The translations under genes were made by a program, and so were the position numbers. The notes below the pieces were generated by a model. It saw only the letters and a program-made list of their open reading frames with translations. It was not told the origin of the DNA and did not search any database. 40,023 bases of DNA from Tissierellia bacterium (lineage in GTDB: Bacteria; Bacillota; Clostridia; Tissierellales; Sedimentibacteraceae): NCBI GenBank assembly GCA_012518555.1, contig JAAYRW010000142.1, positions 1 through 40,023 of the forward strand, read 5' to 3'. How positions within the stretch are numbered: the stretch's first letter is position 1; the number at the start of each line of letters is the position of its first letter. Of the stretch, positions 7,490-16,289 are shown in pieces.

Positions 7490-9115
7490 TTAATTTTCTA
7501 AGATTTCTTCTGGTTGTTTAATAATATAATCAGTCATTTCTGTTTCTTCCCACTGGATTCCTACAGGGGAAATATTTGAATATAAGGTTATTTCTCCATT
7601 TTCATCAGTAACTGTTTTCAAATGAAAGTTCATTTCCTTCGGTTGTAAGTATTCATCATACATTTGTTGATAGTTTTCACTTCCTCTTTCTTTTGCCTCT
7701 TTAATGTACTCCACAGTATCTGGATCTCGGTCATAGTTTTTATGTATCAATGTGTAAATAAATACAGCTTCGATATTGCCGTTAACAACTTCCTCCTGAT
7801 AATCTGTTATTATGAAATCAAGCAAGTCATAGTAAGGCGAAAAAGCTTTTCTGCATTCTTCTTCCATATATGCGCTTATTCTTTCATAGTTTGTAATATT
7901 AGTTTCTTCTGAATTTGCTTCCATCGCATTGTTAACTTCTTTTTCAAAAAGAACCCATTCATTGTTTATTAGAACAGCTATATTGTTTTCAAAATGCGCA
8001 TACTTGGCTCCTATTAAACCAAAATTTGTTTGACCTTCTTCTACGGGCTTTTCAGAACCATAAACTGAGGATTTGATTTCTCCTATAATTTCACTTTCAT
8101 CAATTTCAACGGAAAGTTGTTTACCAGTATCTAAATATAACTCTCCATTTACCATTAGCATTGGTCTTAAATCATTAAGATTTAAAACAGATTTTGGATT
8201 AGTTATCAGAGCTGCGATAATTACAATTATTATAATTACAGCAACTACTAAAAACCACAATGCCGGTTTCTTGTAATTTAAAACATTTTTAATTCTACCC
8301 TTGGTATTGTTTTCACCAAAGCTTATCGGACATCCTCCGACAATTTTCCTACCTGTTGACATTGCAAGAAGTGAAGATGAATATTCCTTCTTAATAGTGC
8401 TCCCCATTTCTTTTACTACTCTTTCGTCACAAGACAGTTCCATATCTTCTCCCAGTAGGTAAAAGGCAGGCCATACAAAGGGATTAAACCAATGAATGCA
8501 AGTAACTAAAAAGAAAACAGCTTTTACAATGTGGTCGAATCGTTTGATATGGATCTGTTCATGGAGCAAAATATATGGCTTTTCATTTTCTGAAAGATTC
8601 GCAGGAAGATAGATTTTCGGATTAATTACACCAAAAACAAAGGGGGTTTTAAGTCCGTCCATAGTGTAAATATTATCTTCCATGTGTTTTGCATAGCGTA
8701 AATTACGGTATAGTTTTACACTAGTAAAAACACTATAAATAAGAAGTAGACACATCCCTATAACCCAGATTATTACTCCTATTGCAAGCCATACTTGCAT
8801 AGGGTTTACACTTACAGGCAGATTAACAGTTGAAGGCAAAACACTATTTACAGCACTGTCAACTACTGCTATCCCACTATTAATTTCAGGTTTTGGTAAA
8901 TATGCAATATCCTGTGGTATATGTACATCTGGAATTAAACTCAAAACACTTTCAAAGGAAAATGGAATTATCAGTCTGAAAAGCACTGCAAACCATAGTA
9001 CATAAGAAAATATTTTAGGGAACTTTTTCAACAGCAACCTAGTAGCTATTACAAAAATTATTACATAAGTAGCTGTAACGCTCATGCTGATAATTTGCAA
9101 AAATAATCTATCCAT
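7490..9115 (-). CDS. M56-family membrane metallopeptidase, BlaR1/MecR1-like
   Basis: A 541-residue protein with four membrane helices in the N-terminal half and the zinc-protease motif HEQIHIKRFDH (HExxH) on a cytoplasmic loop, followed by the conserved CIHWFNPFVW segment and ELSCDERVVK. A further helix (FLVVAVIIIIVIIAALI) leads to an extracellular domain of about 240 residues. That domain lacks the SxxK/SxN/KTG motifs of a penicillin-binding sensor, so the ligand is probably not a beta-lactam. In the family, signalling triggers cleavage of the partner BlaI repressor, encoded one base upstream. The start at 9115 follows AGGAGG; an upstream in-frame TTG (9139) would precede it. Confidence 0.88.
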   Translation of the reverse strand: MDRLFLQIISMSVTATYVIIFVIATRLLLKKFPKIFSYVLWFAVLFRLIIPFSFESVLSLIPDVHIPQDIAYLPKPEINSGIAVVDSAVNSVLPSTVNLPVSVNPMQVWLAIGVIIWVIGMCLLLIYSVFTSVKLYRNLRYAKHMEDNIYTMDGLKTPFVFGVINPKIYLPANLSENEKPYILLHEQIHIKRFDHIVKAVFFLVTCIHWFNPFVWPAFYLLGEDMELSCDERVVKEMGSTIKKEYSSSLLAMSTGRKIVGGCPISFGENNTKGRIKNVLNYKKPALWFLVVAVIIIIVIIAALITNPKSVLNLNDLRPMLMVNGELYLDTGKQLSVEIDESEIIGEIKSSVYGSEKPVEEGQTNFGLIGAKYAHFENNIAVLINNEWVLFEKEVNNAMEANSEETNITNYERISAYMEEECRKAFSPYYDLLDFIITDYQEEVVNGNIEAVFIYTLIHKNYDRDPDTVEYIKEAKERGSENYQQMYDEYLQPKEMNFHLKTVTDENGEITLYSNISPVGIQWEETEMTDYIIKQPEEILEN

Positions 9116-9116
9116 A

Positions 9117-9479
9117 CTAATCCTCCTTATGCTGTTCAATAAGCTTTTTGATCTCTTGGATTTCTTTATGGCTTAATTTTTTATGTCTTGTAAATGCAGC
9201 TAAAAACCTTGGAAAAGAGCCGCCAAATCCCTCTTTTACTATTTGTTTGCTCTGTTCCGTATAAAATTCTTCCTTAGTTAGCAATGACTCTACTATTCCT
9301 TTATTATTTATGAAAACTTCTTTTATCTCAAGTTTTCTTAGCATAGTATAGCTAGTAGACTTTTTCCAATTTAACTTAGATTCACACAATTTAACTAAGT
9401 CCGGTGAAGAAATAGGCTCGCTTTCCCAAATCATTTCGGCTAACTTCAATTCCGCTTCCGTCAATCGATATTCTTTCAC
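9117..9479 (-). CDS. BlaI/MecI/CopY-family repressor
   Basis: The 120-residue protein is a typical BlaI: LTEAELKLAEMIWESEP, a winged helix with WKKSTSYTMLRKLEIKEV, then a C-terminal dimerisation and cleavage helix region. It should bind the TGTAGAC-type half sites in front of its own gene and be inactivated through the M56 protease encoded downstream. The two genes are separated by one base, which suggests translational coupling. Confidence 0.92.
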   Translation of the reverse strand: MKEYRLTEAELKLAEMIWESEPISSPDLVKLCESKLNWKKSTSYTMLRKLEIKEVFINNKGIVESLLTKEEFYTEQSKQIVKEGFGGSFPRFLAAFTRHKKLSHKEIQEIKKLIEQHKED

Positions 9480-9503
9480 AAAAACCTCCCTTGGTTTATA
9501 ATT

Positions 9504-9538
9504 TGTAGACCAATTTCAGTTTGCAAAATGTAGACCAA
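9504..9538 (-). promoter_or_regulatory. Predicted BlaI-type operator half sites
   Basis: TGTAGACCAA occurs twice in the same orientation (9504-9513 and 9529-9538), 25 bases apart, directly upstream of blaI. BlaI/MecI proteins bind TGTA-containing half sites, so the pair is a likely autoregulatory operator. The expected -10 box is not clear. Confidence 0.6.
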
Positions 9539-9579
9539 AAAGTCAAGGGGTTTTATAACATTATAAGATGCTCCTAAAG

Positions 9580-10341
9580 TTAAATAATAAATACAAAAGA
9601 AACAATTATAACAATTAAGGTGCTTAAAAGAGTTCCCAATAAATAATATTCTGCAAAATCCTTTTCTTTAGATATTTTGTCATATCTGGCTATAGACTTT
9701 GCCGTTAAAACCAAGCCTATTGCCGAGTATTGTTTTATGGATAGGAATATTAGCATGATCATTCGTTCCACTGTACCTATGAATCTTCCAGCACTAATAG
9801 TTTCTTTCATATTATTGCTATTGTTAATCGGCTTATATATTGCCAATAACTTTTGGATTGCTATATTAGCTGGTTTATGTATGAATAATAAAGCTAATAT
9901 CCATGAAACAACCACCAACCATGGTATTCCCACAATATTTAAGAAATCAGCAATTACTTTCCCCTCATCTATATGTATACTATTTTTAGCCTGCCAATAT
10001 GCAACTCCCACTAAAGAAACAAAATGTAGAAATTGATCTGCAAAGAATATATTTCTTTCAGTTATTTTAGACATTTTATCTTTCTTTTCTTTTGAAGATA
10101 TACATATAAATTTTAACGAATCAAATAAAAAATGAAGAAATGCTACCATCGTAGCTCCCCTTGCATGGTTGAAAGATATTATAGGCAAAACAATTAACAG
10201 CATTACACCGTAGTACTGTAAACAGTGGATAAAGACCCACTTAATACTATTGTCCTTCTTTTCAGCCGCCTTTTCCGTTTGTACATAAAAGTCCGCGATA
10301 ATGTGTCCTAAAAGCAATAAAATAAGATATTCCTTAAACAT
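9580..10341 (-). CDS. DUF3307 membrane protein
   Basis: A 253-residue multi-pass membrane protein. Its N-terminus (LLLGHIIADFYVQTEKAAEKK, HCLQYYGVMLL, FLHFLFDSLKF) matches the DUF3307 pattern with conserved HxxxDFxxQ and HxxxD. The C-terminal half adds further helices, including the RFIGTVERMIMLIFL segment typical of the longer form. The function is unknown. The gene overlaps the end of the SatD-like gene by eight bases, an arrangement I have seen for these two families, which suggests they act together at the membrane. Confidence 0.85.
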   Translation of the reverse strand: MFKEYLILLLLGHIIADFYVQTEKAAEKKDNSIKWVFIHCLQYYGVMLLIVLPIISFNHARGATMVAFLHFLFDSLKFICISSKEKKDKMSKITERNIFFADQFLHFVSLVGVAYWQAKNSIHIDEGKVIADFLNIVGIPWLVVVSWILALLFIHKPANIAIQKLLAIYKPINNSNNMKETISAGRFIGTVERMIMLIFLSIKQYSAIGLVLTAKSIARYDKISKEKDFAEYYLLGTLLSTLIVIIVSFVFII

Positions 10342-11020
10342 CTTCTCTCCTTATTTCTGCTAATGCTCTACTTATAGTATCTAATGCATCTTTATATGCA
10401 TAATAACTTCCTTTTGATAGACTTTTTTGAACGGCAGGTTGTTTTATATTAAACCTTTCGGCAACATCTACTTGCTTATCTTGATGTTCCAACATGTCCC
10501 AAATTATTTCCCTCTGTCTGTCAGTCCAAGAATCCTTTATTACTGTCAGCAAGGACAATATTGTATTAATCATTATTGTCGTTCCTTGATTATCACCTTC
10601 AACCTCAATTCTTATATCTGCTGTATTTGTCTGTTTTTTCTTTTCATTATCCTTCATAAAATCAATAGCTTTTCGTGCATTATAATATCCCGGTCCATCT
10701 GCTCCTATAGGCATTTCCTTGTTGATATCTGTCGTTATTGCGCCTATGCCAACTCCAAATCTTATTTTTACCGGATACATTTTCCTCTCAATTTCCAATA
10801 TTATATCCATGGTATTTGAACCCTTACACAACAAACCCTGAAATTCATCTCCTAAAGTTATCATAAACTTAGAAACAATATCACCATAATATTTTTCATT
10901 GATTTCCTCTAGAATTGATTTTAACTTTCTTTGTACTTCACTTCTTTGTTTGATCTTCTTAGAATCTCTAATATCGCCTATAACTGCAATATAAGGACTA
11001 TTTTTAAAAGAGAAAAACAT
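10334..11020 (-). CDS. SatD-family protein with C-terminal HTH
   Basis: The 228-residue protein matches SatD (from the streptococcal secretion and acid tolerance locus). Residues 10-20 read YIAVIGDIRDS, residues 55-63 TLGDEFQGL, residues 88-95 FGVGIGAI, and 107-118 GADGPGYYNARK. The C-terminal 60 residues (DRQREIIWDML, QVDVAERFNIKQPAVQKSL) form a sigma-region-4-like helix-turn-helix. The first part resembles a nucleotidyl-cyclase-type fold; the biochemical role is unproven. GGAGGG precedes the ATG, and it forms an operon with DUF3307. Confidence 0.85.
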   Translation of the reverse strand: MFFSFKNSPYIAVIGDIRDSKKIKQRSEVQRKLKSILEEINEKYYGDIVSKFMITLGDEFQGLLCKGSNTMDIILEIERKMYPVKIRFGVGIGAITTDINKEMPIGADGPGYYNARKAIDFMKDNEKKKQTNTADIRIEVEGDNQGTTIMINTILSLLTVIKDSWTDRQREIIWDMLEHQDKQVDVAERFNIKQPAVQKSLSKGSYYAYKDALDTISRALAEIRREDV

Positions 11021-11046
11021 TTCAACCCTCCAATTTTAATAGATTT

Positions 11047-11075
11047 ATTATATAACCTTTCAGGTGAATATACAA
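11047..11075 (-). promoter_or_regulatory. Sigma-A promoter of satD-DUF3307
   Basis: Minus-strand TTGTAT (11070-11075), a 17-base spacer and TATAAT (11047-11052), about 27 bases before the SatD start. Confidence 0.65.
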
Positions 11076-11182
11076 GGATTATTGCCATGTGTGGTTATAA
11101 GCTCAAATTCCTGTTTTCAGCTCATATATATCTGATATGCACTGATCTGAACAATTATTATAGCAAAGCTTTTAATAACAGC

Positions 11183-11210
11183 TTGTAATTTAAATTCTTT
11201 CTTATATAAT
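11183..11210 (+). promoter_or_regulatory. Promoter of the nitroreductase gene, in a duplicated sequence block
   Basis: TTGTAA (11183-11188), a 16-base spacer and TATAAT (11205-11210). The 24 bases from 11181 are identical to those in front of trkA (12820-12843), where the spacer is one base longer. Confidence 0.7.
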
Positions 11211-11249
11211 AAAGGAAAGAAGAGAATATGAATTACAGGAGGTTTTATT

Positions 11250-11828
11250 GTGGAAACAAGAGCTGCTATATTTGGCAGAAGAAGTATAAGAAAATACATA
11301 GACAAGCCGATAGAAGAAGATGTTCTAAAAGATATATTAGAAGGTGCTGTAATGGCTCCCTCAGCCGTAAATCTTCAACCATGGTATTTAGTAGCTGTTA
11401 ACAGTGATGAACAAATGGAAAAACTTCGTGTTTTGTTTGGTGATATTAGCGAAAAAACAAGGGGCAATTTAGAAAAGAGATTCCCTAATCATCCTGAAGT
11501 AGTAAAAGAAACATTAGGATTTTTAACTAGTCTAGGCAATGCCAGTGTATGTGTTTTAGCCTTTCTTTTAAAAGCTAGTTATGAACCTGATATTCCACTC
11601 ATTAGTTCAGCATCTGCAGCCTTACAAAATCTTTGTTTAATGGCATATGATAAAGGAATAGGTTCTTGCTGGATGACTGCGCCTATCGAGACTGGATATT
11701 CCGATATATTAAGAAATGAATTTGCTCCAGAAGCTGGAGAGTTTATTGCAGCTGTAACATTGGGTTATCCTGCAGTTAGTAATCCAAAAGCTCCAAGAAG
11801 AAAAGAAGGCAGATTCAAAATAATATAA
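11250..11828 (+). CDS. Nitroreductase-family flavoprotein
   Basis: A 192-residue NfsA/FRP-type protein. It shows the FMN-binding start (IFGRRSIRKYIDKPI, R9-R10-S11), MAPSAVNLQPWYLVAV (cofactor loop), SASAALQNLCLMAYDKGIGSCWMTAP and GYPAVSNPKAPRR (phosphate contacts). Members reduce nitro compounds, quinones or flavins using NAD(P)H in the cytosol; the substrate is not deducible. The start is GTG at 11250 with a strong AGGAGG. It stands alone between its own promoter and a 14-bp hairpin terminator. Confidence 0.9.
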   Translation: METRAAIFGRRSIRKYIDKPIEEDVLKDILEGAVMAPSAVNLQPWYLVAVNSDEQMEKLRVLFGDISEKTRGNLEKRFPNHPEVVKETLGFLTSLGNASVCVLAFLLKASYEPDIPLISSASAALQNLCLMAYDKGIGSCWMTAPIETGYSDILRNEFAPEAGEFIAAVTLGYPAVSNPKAPRRKEGRFKII

Positions 11829-11856
11829 TTATAGGCCTATCAGAAATAGCTAATTC

Positions 11857-11894
11857 ATAAAAACAGTCTTCTTGCCACCAGACTGTTTTTATGA
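11857..11894. terminator. Bidirectional terminator between nitroreductase and metallophosphoesterase
   Basis: A perfect 14-bp stem (11857-11870 with 11881-11894) and a 10-base loop. The stem ends in A5/T5 runs on both sides, which suits convergent genes. Confidence 0.75.
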
Positions 11895-11913
11895 GCTGTA
11901 AGTGCATTTATTA

Positions 11914-12750
11914 TCAACTATTGTTTAGTGTTACAACAACTAAGTCAGGACGGTTGAATATTCGAAATGGAAAAAGGCTGTTGCCTAACCCCCTGCTTAT
12001 AACTATGGATGTTGAGCCTTCCTTATGAATTCCTTCTGCAAATCTAGGAAAAAAGCCTTGGTTAGGCGAAAGGATACCTCCTATTAAAGGAATTCGAATT
12101 TGACCTCCGTGAGCGTGTCCACTGAATACTAAATCTATCTTAAACTCTTTGTAGACATTTAATAATTCCGGTCTGTGAGATAAGAGTATGTTAAAATCTG
12201 TTTTTAAATTCTTTGTTAAATGATGTAACTTATTTCTAACATAGCCTTCATTATTTTCAAAGAGATAAGTTTTTTCATTTGCATTAATTGCCGGATCGGC
12301 AATTCCTATTAATCCAATTGACCTACCTTCTCTATCTATCCTAGTATAAATATCGTCCAAATTTATTACATTAAAATTATTCAATATTTCCTTGAATTTA
12401 CCATAGTGAACTGATAATTGCTCGTGATTGCCTGAAACATAGTAGGCGGGTGCAATCTTTACAAGTTCTTTGATGAAATTTGTTACTATCTCTAAATTTG
12501 TTTTTCTCCTATCTATTAAATCTCCTGTTATAACAATAATATCTGGCTTCATTTCCTTAATTTTGCCTATTAATCTTCCGTGAAAATTCTTGTTATGGAA
12601 GTCTGATATATGTAAAATCTTGTATCCCTTAAATTTATCTGGAAGTTTTTCATTTTTGTAATTATACCTTGTAATAACAATATCATTATTTTGCCAATAT
12701 AGGAATATAGCTGCTGATAATATAAATGAAATAATATATTTTACTTTCAT
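11914..12750 (-). CDS. Membrane-anchored metallophosphoesterase (YkuE/YaeI-like)
   Basis: The 278-residue protein has one N-terminal membrane helix (3-20) and a calcineurin-type domain carrying all five metal motifs: HISDFH, GDLIDRR, GNHE, SHRPEL and GHAHGGQ. Such proteins hydrolyse phosphodiester or pyrophosphate bonds, and some act on lipid precursors such as UDP-diacylglucosamine. The anchor and the GHAHGGQIRIPLIGG segment fit the YkuE/YaeI group, acting at the membrane surface. AAAAGGTAGG precedes the ATG. It is divergent from trkA. Confidence 0.88.
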   Translation of the reverse strand: MKVKYIISFILSAAIFLYWQNNDIVITRYNYKNEKLPDKFKGYKILHISDFHNKNFHGRLIGKIKEMKPDIIVITGDLIDRRKTNLEIVTNFIKELVKIAPAYYVSGNHEQLSVHYGKFKEILNNFNVINLDDIYTRIDREGRSIGLIGIADPAINANEKTYLFENNEGYVRNKLHHLTKNLKTDFNILLSHRPELLNVYKEFKIDLVFSGHAHGGQIRIPLIGGILSPNQGFFPRFAEGIHKEGSTSIVISRGLGNSLFPFRIFNRPDLVVVTLNNS

Positions 12751-12821
12751 TAAAACCTACCTTTTTAAAAGATTTCTCTAATCTAATTATAACATATATC
12801 TAACAAACCTCCTAATAAGGC

Positions 12822-12850
12822 TTGTAATTTAAATTCTTTCTTAATATAAT
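12822..12850 (+). promoter_or_regulatory. Promoter of trkA-trkH, in a duplicated sequence block
   Basis: TTGTAA (12822-12827), a 17-base spacer and TATAAT (12845-12850). The sequence is nearly the same as in front of the nitroreductase gene. Confidence 0.7.
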
Positions 12851-12921
12851 AAAGAAGCAAGAAAATTCATTGAATATATAATAATTCCTTTTATTTATAT
12901 GTTAGTTTATGGGAGAGAATG

Positions 12922-14280
12922 ATGAAAATAATAATTGTAGGGGCAGGAAAGGTAGGCTATACATTAGCTCAGGAGTTATCAATGGAAAATCACCATATAA
13001 CTTTAATAGACCATGATGCGGAAGTTTTAAACTATGCAAATGAAACCCTTGACCTTATGTGTATAAAGGGTAACGGTGCCAGTGTTGAAATATTAAAAAA
13101 TACAGATATAGATGAAACAGACTTGTTATTGGCAGTTACAAGTTCCGATGAGTTAAATATGATCTGTTGCGTCATAGGAAAAAAATTAGGAGCAAAGTAT
13201 ACGGTAGCAAGAGTTAGAAATACTGACTATTCAAATGAATTTAAAATGCTGCAGGAAGAGTTGGAATTAGATATGGTAATTAATCCTGAAATGGATGCAG
13301 CGACGGAAATAGCTAGAATGATTAAATTTCCTTCTGCTACTAATGTTGAAACTTTTGCAAATAATCTTGTTGAGATGGTAGAATTTAGAGTTTTAGACTC
13401 AGATCCAATAATTAACATTAAACTAATGGAGCTAAATAAAAAATTGCCTGAAAAAGTACTCTTTTGCGCAGTGAGAAGAGATAACAATGTATATATTCCA
13501 AAGGGAAATTTTGAATTTCACCAGGACGATTTGGTTTACGTTGCAGGAGAAAGAGGTAGCATTTTAAGATTCTTTAAATATTTAGGCAGACACCCCCACA
13601 AGGCCAAAAATATAACCATTATTGGCGGAAGCAGGATTGCCGTCTATTTAACCTGGATTCTCCAAGAATTAGATATAAAGGTAAAAATAATTGAACAAGA
13701 CAAAGATAGATGTTACCTTTTAAATGACATCTTAAATGATACCTTAATTATACACGGTGATGGAACCGACCAAGAAGTTTTAGATAATGAAAATATTGCT
13801 TCTGCCGATGCCATAGTGTCATTGACAGACAGAGATGAAGAAAATTTAATTACTTCACTGTATGCTCACCAATGTGGAATACCTAAAGTAATTCTTAAAA
13901 TAAACAGGCAAAATTATTTTCCCATTATTACGAAATTAGGTTTGGACAGTATAGTAAGTCCCAAATTCATAACAGCAAACAACATTTTGAGATTGGTTCG
14001 CGCCTTAGATAATTCAAAGGGAATTGCTGTGGAGAAATTGTATAGAATATTAGATAATGAAGCGGAAATTGCAGAATTTACGGCTAAAAAAATTCCCCAT
14101 TTAACAGACATTCAATTGCAGGATTTAAAGATGAAAAAGGATGTCTTAATTGCAGCTATTTTAAGAGACAAAAAAATCATTATTCCTAACGGTAATGACC
14201 TAATTAAAGAAAAAGACAAGGTAATAGTTGTAACAAAAGCAGGACATATAACCGACTTAAATGAAATTTTAACAGATTGA
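12922..14280 (+). CDS. trkA: Trk potassium uptake regulatory subunit TrkA
   Basis: A cytosolic protein of 452 residues with two tandem RCK units. Each begins with a Rossmann glycine motif (GAGKVGYTLA near residue 6; IIGGSRIAVYL near 231) followed by an acidic residue that contacts the NAD(H) ribose. Each is followed by a TrkA-C ligand-binding domain (IINIKLMELNK, IPHLTDIQLQDL). It gates the TrkH channel encoded 12 bases downstream in response to nucleotides. Two ATGs are adjacent (12919 and 12922); the second has the better spacing from GGGAGAG. Confidence 0.95.
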   Translation: MKIIIVGAGKVGYTLAQELSMENHHITLIDHDAEVLNYANETLDLMCIKGNGASVEILKNTDIDETDLLLAVTSSDELNMICCVIGKKLGAKYTVARVRNTDYSNEFKMLQEELELDMVINPEMDAATEIARMIKFPSATNVETFANNLVEMVEFRVLDSDPIINIKLMELNKKLPEKVLFCAVRRDNNVYIPKGNFEFHQDDLVYVAGERGSILRFFKYLGRHPHKAKNITIIGGSRIAVYLTWILQELDIKVKIIEQDKDRCYLLNDILNDTLIIHGDGTDQEVLDNENIASADAIVSLTDRDEENLITSLYAHQCGIPKVILKINRQNYFPIITKLGLDSIVSPKFITANNILRLVRALDNSKGIAVEKLYRILDNEAEIAEFTAKKIPHLTDIQLQDLKMKKDVLIAAILRDKKIIIPNGNDLIKEKDKVIVVTKAGHITDLNEILTD

Positions 14281-14292
14281 CAGGAGGAATAT

Positions 14293-15738
14293 ATGAATTT
14301 AAAAATTGTACTTAAAATAATAGGTACAGTATTGTTTTGGGAATCTGTTTTAATGACTCCTTCCTTTATTATAGCTGTAATTGATAACAGTTTTGACAGA
14401 AATGCATTTTTAATAGCAATTGGAATAACAGCTACAATTGGTCTTATCTTGAAAAATATAAAGGCTAAAGAATACACTTTAAGAAAACGTGAAGCCTTTG
14501 CTTCTGTTGCCCTATGCTGGTTGGTAATATCACTGTTTGGTGCACTTCCTTACTATATCAGCGGTATAACAAATAGTTATATTGATGCATTATTTGAAAC
14601 GGCATCCGGCTTTACTACTACAGGGGCGACAATTTTTAGCAATGTGGAAAGCCTACCTCCAAGTATGTTGTTTTGGAGGAGTTTTACCTTGTGGATTGGG
14701 GGCATGGGAGTTTTGGTGTTCACCATGGCCCTTGCTCCTTCTTTAGGTGCTCGATCAATATTTCTAATGGAGGCAGAACATGCAGGGCTATCCCCTGGTA
14801 GATTAGTTCCAAAACTTTCAGACACTGCCAAAATATTGTATGCAATATATTCAACAATGACCTTAATTACAATAATTATTTTTGTAATAGGAGGTATGCC
14901 CTTCTTCGATGCTGTTATACACGCTTTTGGAACTGCGGGAACAGGCGGTTTTTCCATGAAAACCTACAGTATAGGACATTATAACAGTGTGTTTTTAGAG
15001 TGGGCAACTGTGGTGTTTATGTTTATGTTCGGTATCAATTTTTCTCTTTACTATATTATTTTAAAAAAGGACATAAAAACAGTGCTAAGAAATGAAGAAC
15101 TGAGGTTTTACGGTGGACTTGTAATAGCTTCAACAGTTTTAATTTTCATTAATATACTGCCGCTTTATAATTATTCATTAGGCGATTCTTTAAGAAATGC
15201 AGCTTTTCAGGTTACTTCCGTAACTACAACCACCGGTTTTTCAATAACAGACCTAAATATGTGGCCCATGTTTTCCAAATCACTTTTATTATTATTAATG
15301 TTTACCGGTGCCTGTACCGGTTCAACAACAGGGGGAATGAAATTAATACGTATAATAATACTGTTTAAATCAGTACTTAAAGAAATAAAACAAACTATAC
15401 ATCCCGGCTCAATAAGCAAAATTAAAATTGACCATAAAACTATAGATAATGATGGGGAAAGAAGTGTTTTAATATTCTTTTTCTCCTATATATTTATTTT
15501 ATTTGTTACGCTAGTAATATTATCTTTGGAAAACTTTGATTTTATGACTACATTTTCGGCAGCCCTTTCATCCTTAAGCAATATAGGCCTAGGATATGGG
15601 CTAATCGGACCTATGGGTAATTTCTCCGAATTCTCCCACTTAAGTAAAATTACAATGACAATGGCCATGATAATAGGTAGATTAGAAATATTGCCTGTAA
15701 TAGCACTTCTCTCACCTTCCATGTGGCATAAACAATAG
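14293..15738 (+). CDS. trkH: Trk potassium uptake membrane subunit TrkH
   Basis: The 481-residue channel protein has four M1-P-M2 repeats with the selectivity-filter loops visible in order: SGFTTTGAT, GTAGTGGFS, SVTTTTGFS, and a final loop SNIGLGYGL. The intramembrane gating segment TGACTGSTTGGMKLIR lies in the third repeat. It conducts K+ (or Na+/K+) into the cell with TrkA as regulator. AGGAGG lies eight bases before the ATG. No strong hairpin follows its stop; the next gene converges on it 15 bases away. Confidence 0.95.
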   Translation: MNLKIVLKIIGTVLFWESVLMTPSFIIAVIDNSFDRNAFLIAIGITATIGLILKNIKAKEYTLRKREAFASVALCWLVISLFGALPYYISGITNSYIDALFETASGFTTTGATIFSNVESLPPSMLFWRSFTLWIGGMGVLVFTMALAPSLGARSIFLMEAEHAGLSPGRLVPKLSDTAKILYAIYSTMTLITIIIFVIGGMPFFDAVIHAFGTAGTGGFSMKTYSIGHYNSVFLEWATVVFMFMFGINFSLYYIILKKDIKTVLRNEELRFYGGLVIASTVLIFINILPLYNYSLGDSLRNAAFQVTSVTTTTGFSITDLNMWPMFSKSLLLLLMFTGACTGSTTGGMKLIRIIILFKSVLKEIKQTIHPGSISKIKIDHKTIDNDGERSVLIFFFSYIFILFVTLVILSLENFDFMTTFSAALSSLSNIGLGYGLIGPMGNFSEFSHLSKITMTMAMIIGRLEILPVIALLSPSMWHKQ

Positions 15739-15753
15739 CTGCTCTTGTAGAGA

Positions 15754-16131
15754 TTATAATTTGTTACCGCAATTTGGACAATATTTGTATTCTTCTTTTG
15801 AATAATGCCCACAGCTTGGACAAATATTGGAACAACTTATTCCTTTTTGTATTAGCTTTAGATCCTTCTCTTTAAGAAAGACCTTATGTCCCTGCCCTCT
15901 TTCCATCATTAGTCCCTTTTCTTTATTTGTTATTAAGTACAAACTATTACAACAAGTTGTTCGGGCATAAAACTTTTTATTAAACTTAAATAAGGGTATA
16001 AAGAACAAGCTCAAAACACTATATTCCATATATCCTTCATAACGTCCGTATTTTGAACAGCAGTTGCACATTATCGGTTCATAATAATCTAATTTTTTTC
16101 TTTTTGGAGACACTCCCGCAATAAAAAACAT
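15754..16131 (-). CDS. Zinc-ribbon protein
   Basis: The 125-residue protein starts MFFIAGVSPKRK, has a CNCC pair around residue 22-25 and TTCC around 59-60, a hydrophobic SLFFIPLFKF stretch, and ends in a zinc ribbon CPSCG...YCPNCG (about 106-122). This is the architecture of the zinc_ribbon_15 family, probably one metal site per half. The function is unknown. It is convergent with trkH and monocistronic as far as I can see. Confidence 0.75.
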   Translation of the reverse strand: MFFIAGVSPKRKKLDYYEPIMCNCCSKYGRYEGYMEYSVLSLFFIPLFKFNKKFYARTTCCNSLYLITNKEKGLMMERGQGHKVFLKEKDLKLIQKGISCSNICPSCGHYSKEEYKYCPNCGNKL

Positions 16132-16289
16132 AAGTTAATCCCTCTTTATTCTATTCTAAATTTTTAGTTTTACTAGATCATCCAACTGTATTTTCTAAAG
16201 AATTTCTTTGGAAAATATAAGCTTATAAGCTCTCAATCTTATTTTAATACAGTTAACAAGAGCTTGCAACTGTTTATTTAACTAAAAGC

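Noticed and set aside
10427-10819. A 130-codon plus-strand frame rich in Cys, Tyr and Ile inside satD
   Set aside because: It is antisense to a well-supported gene, and its composition is that of a shadow frame.
11187-11198. The AATTTAAATT palindrome as a PerR/Fur box
   Set aside because: It is too short and lacks the inverted TTATAAT arms of those boxes; it is kept only as part of the duplicated promoter block.
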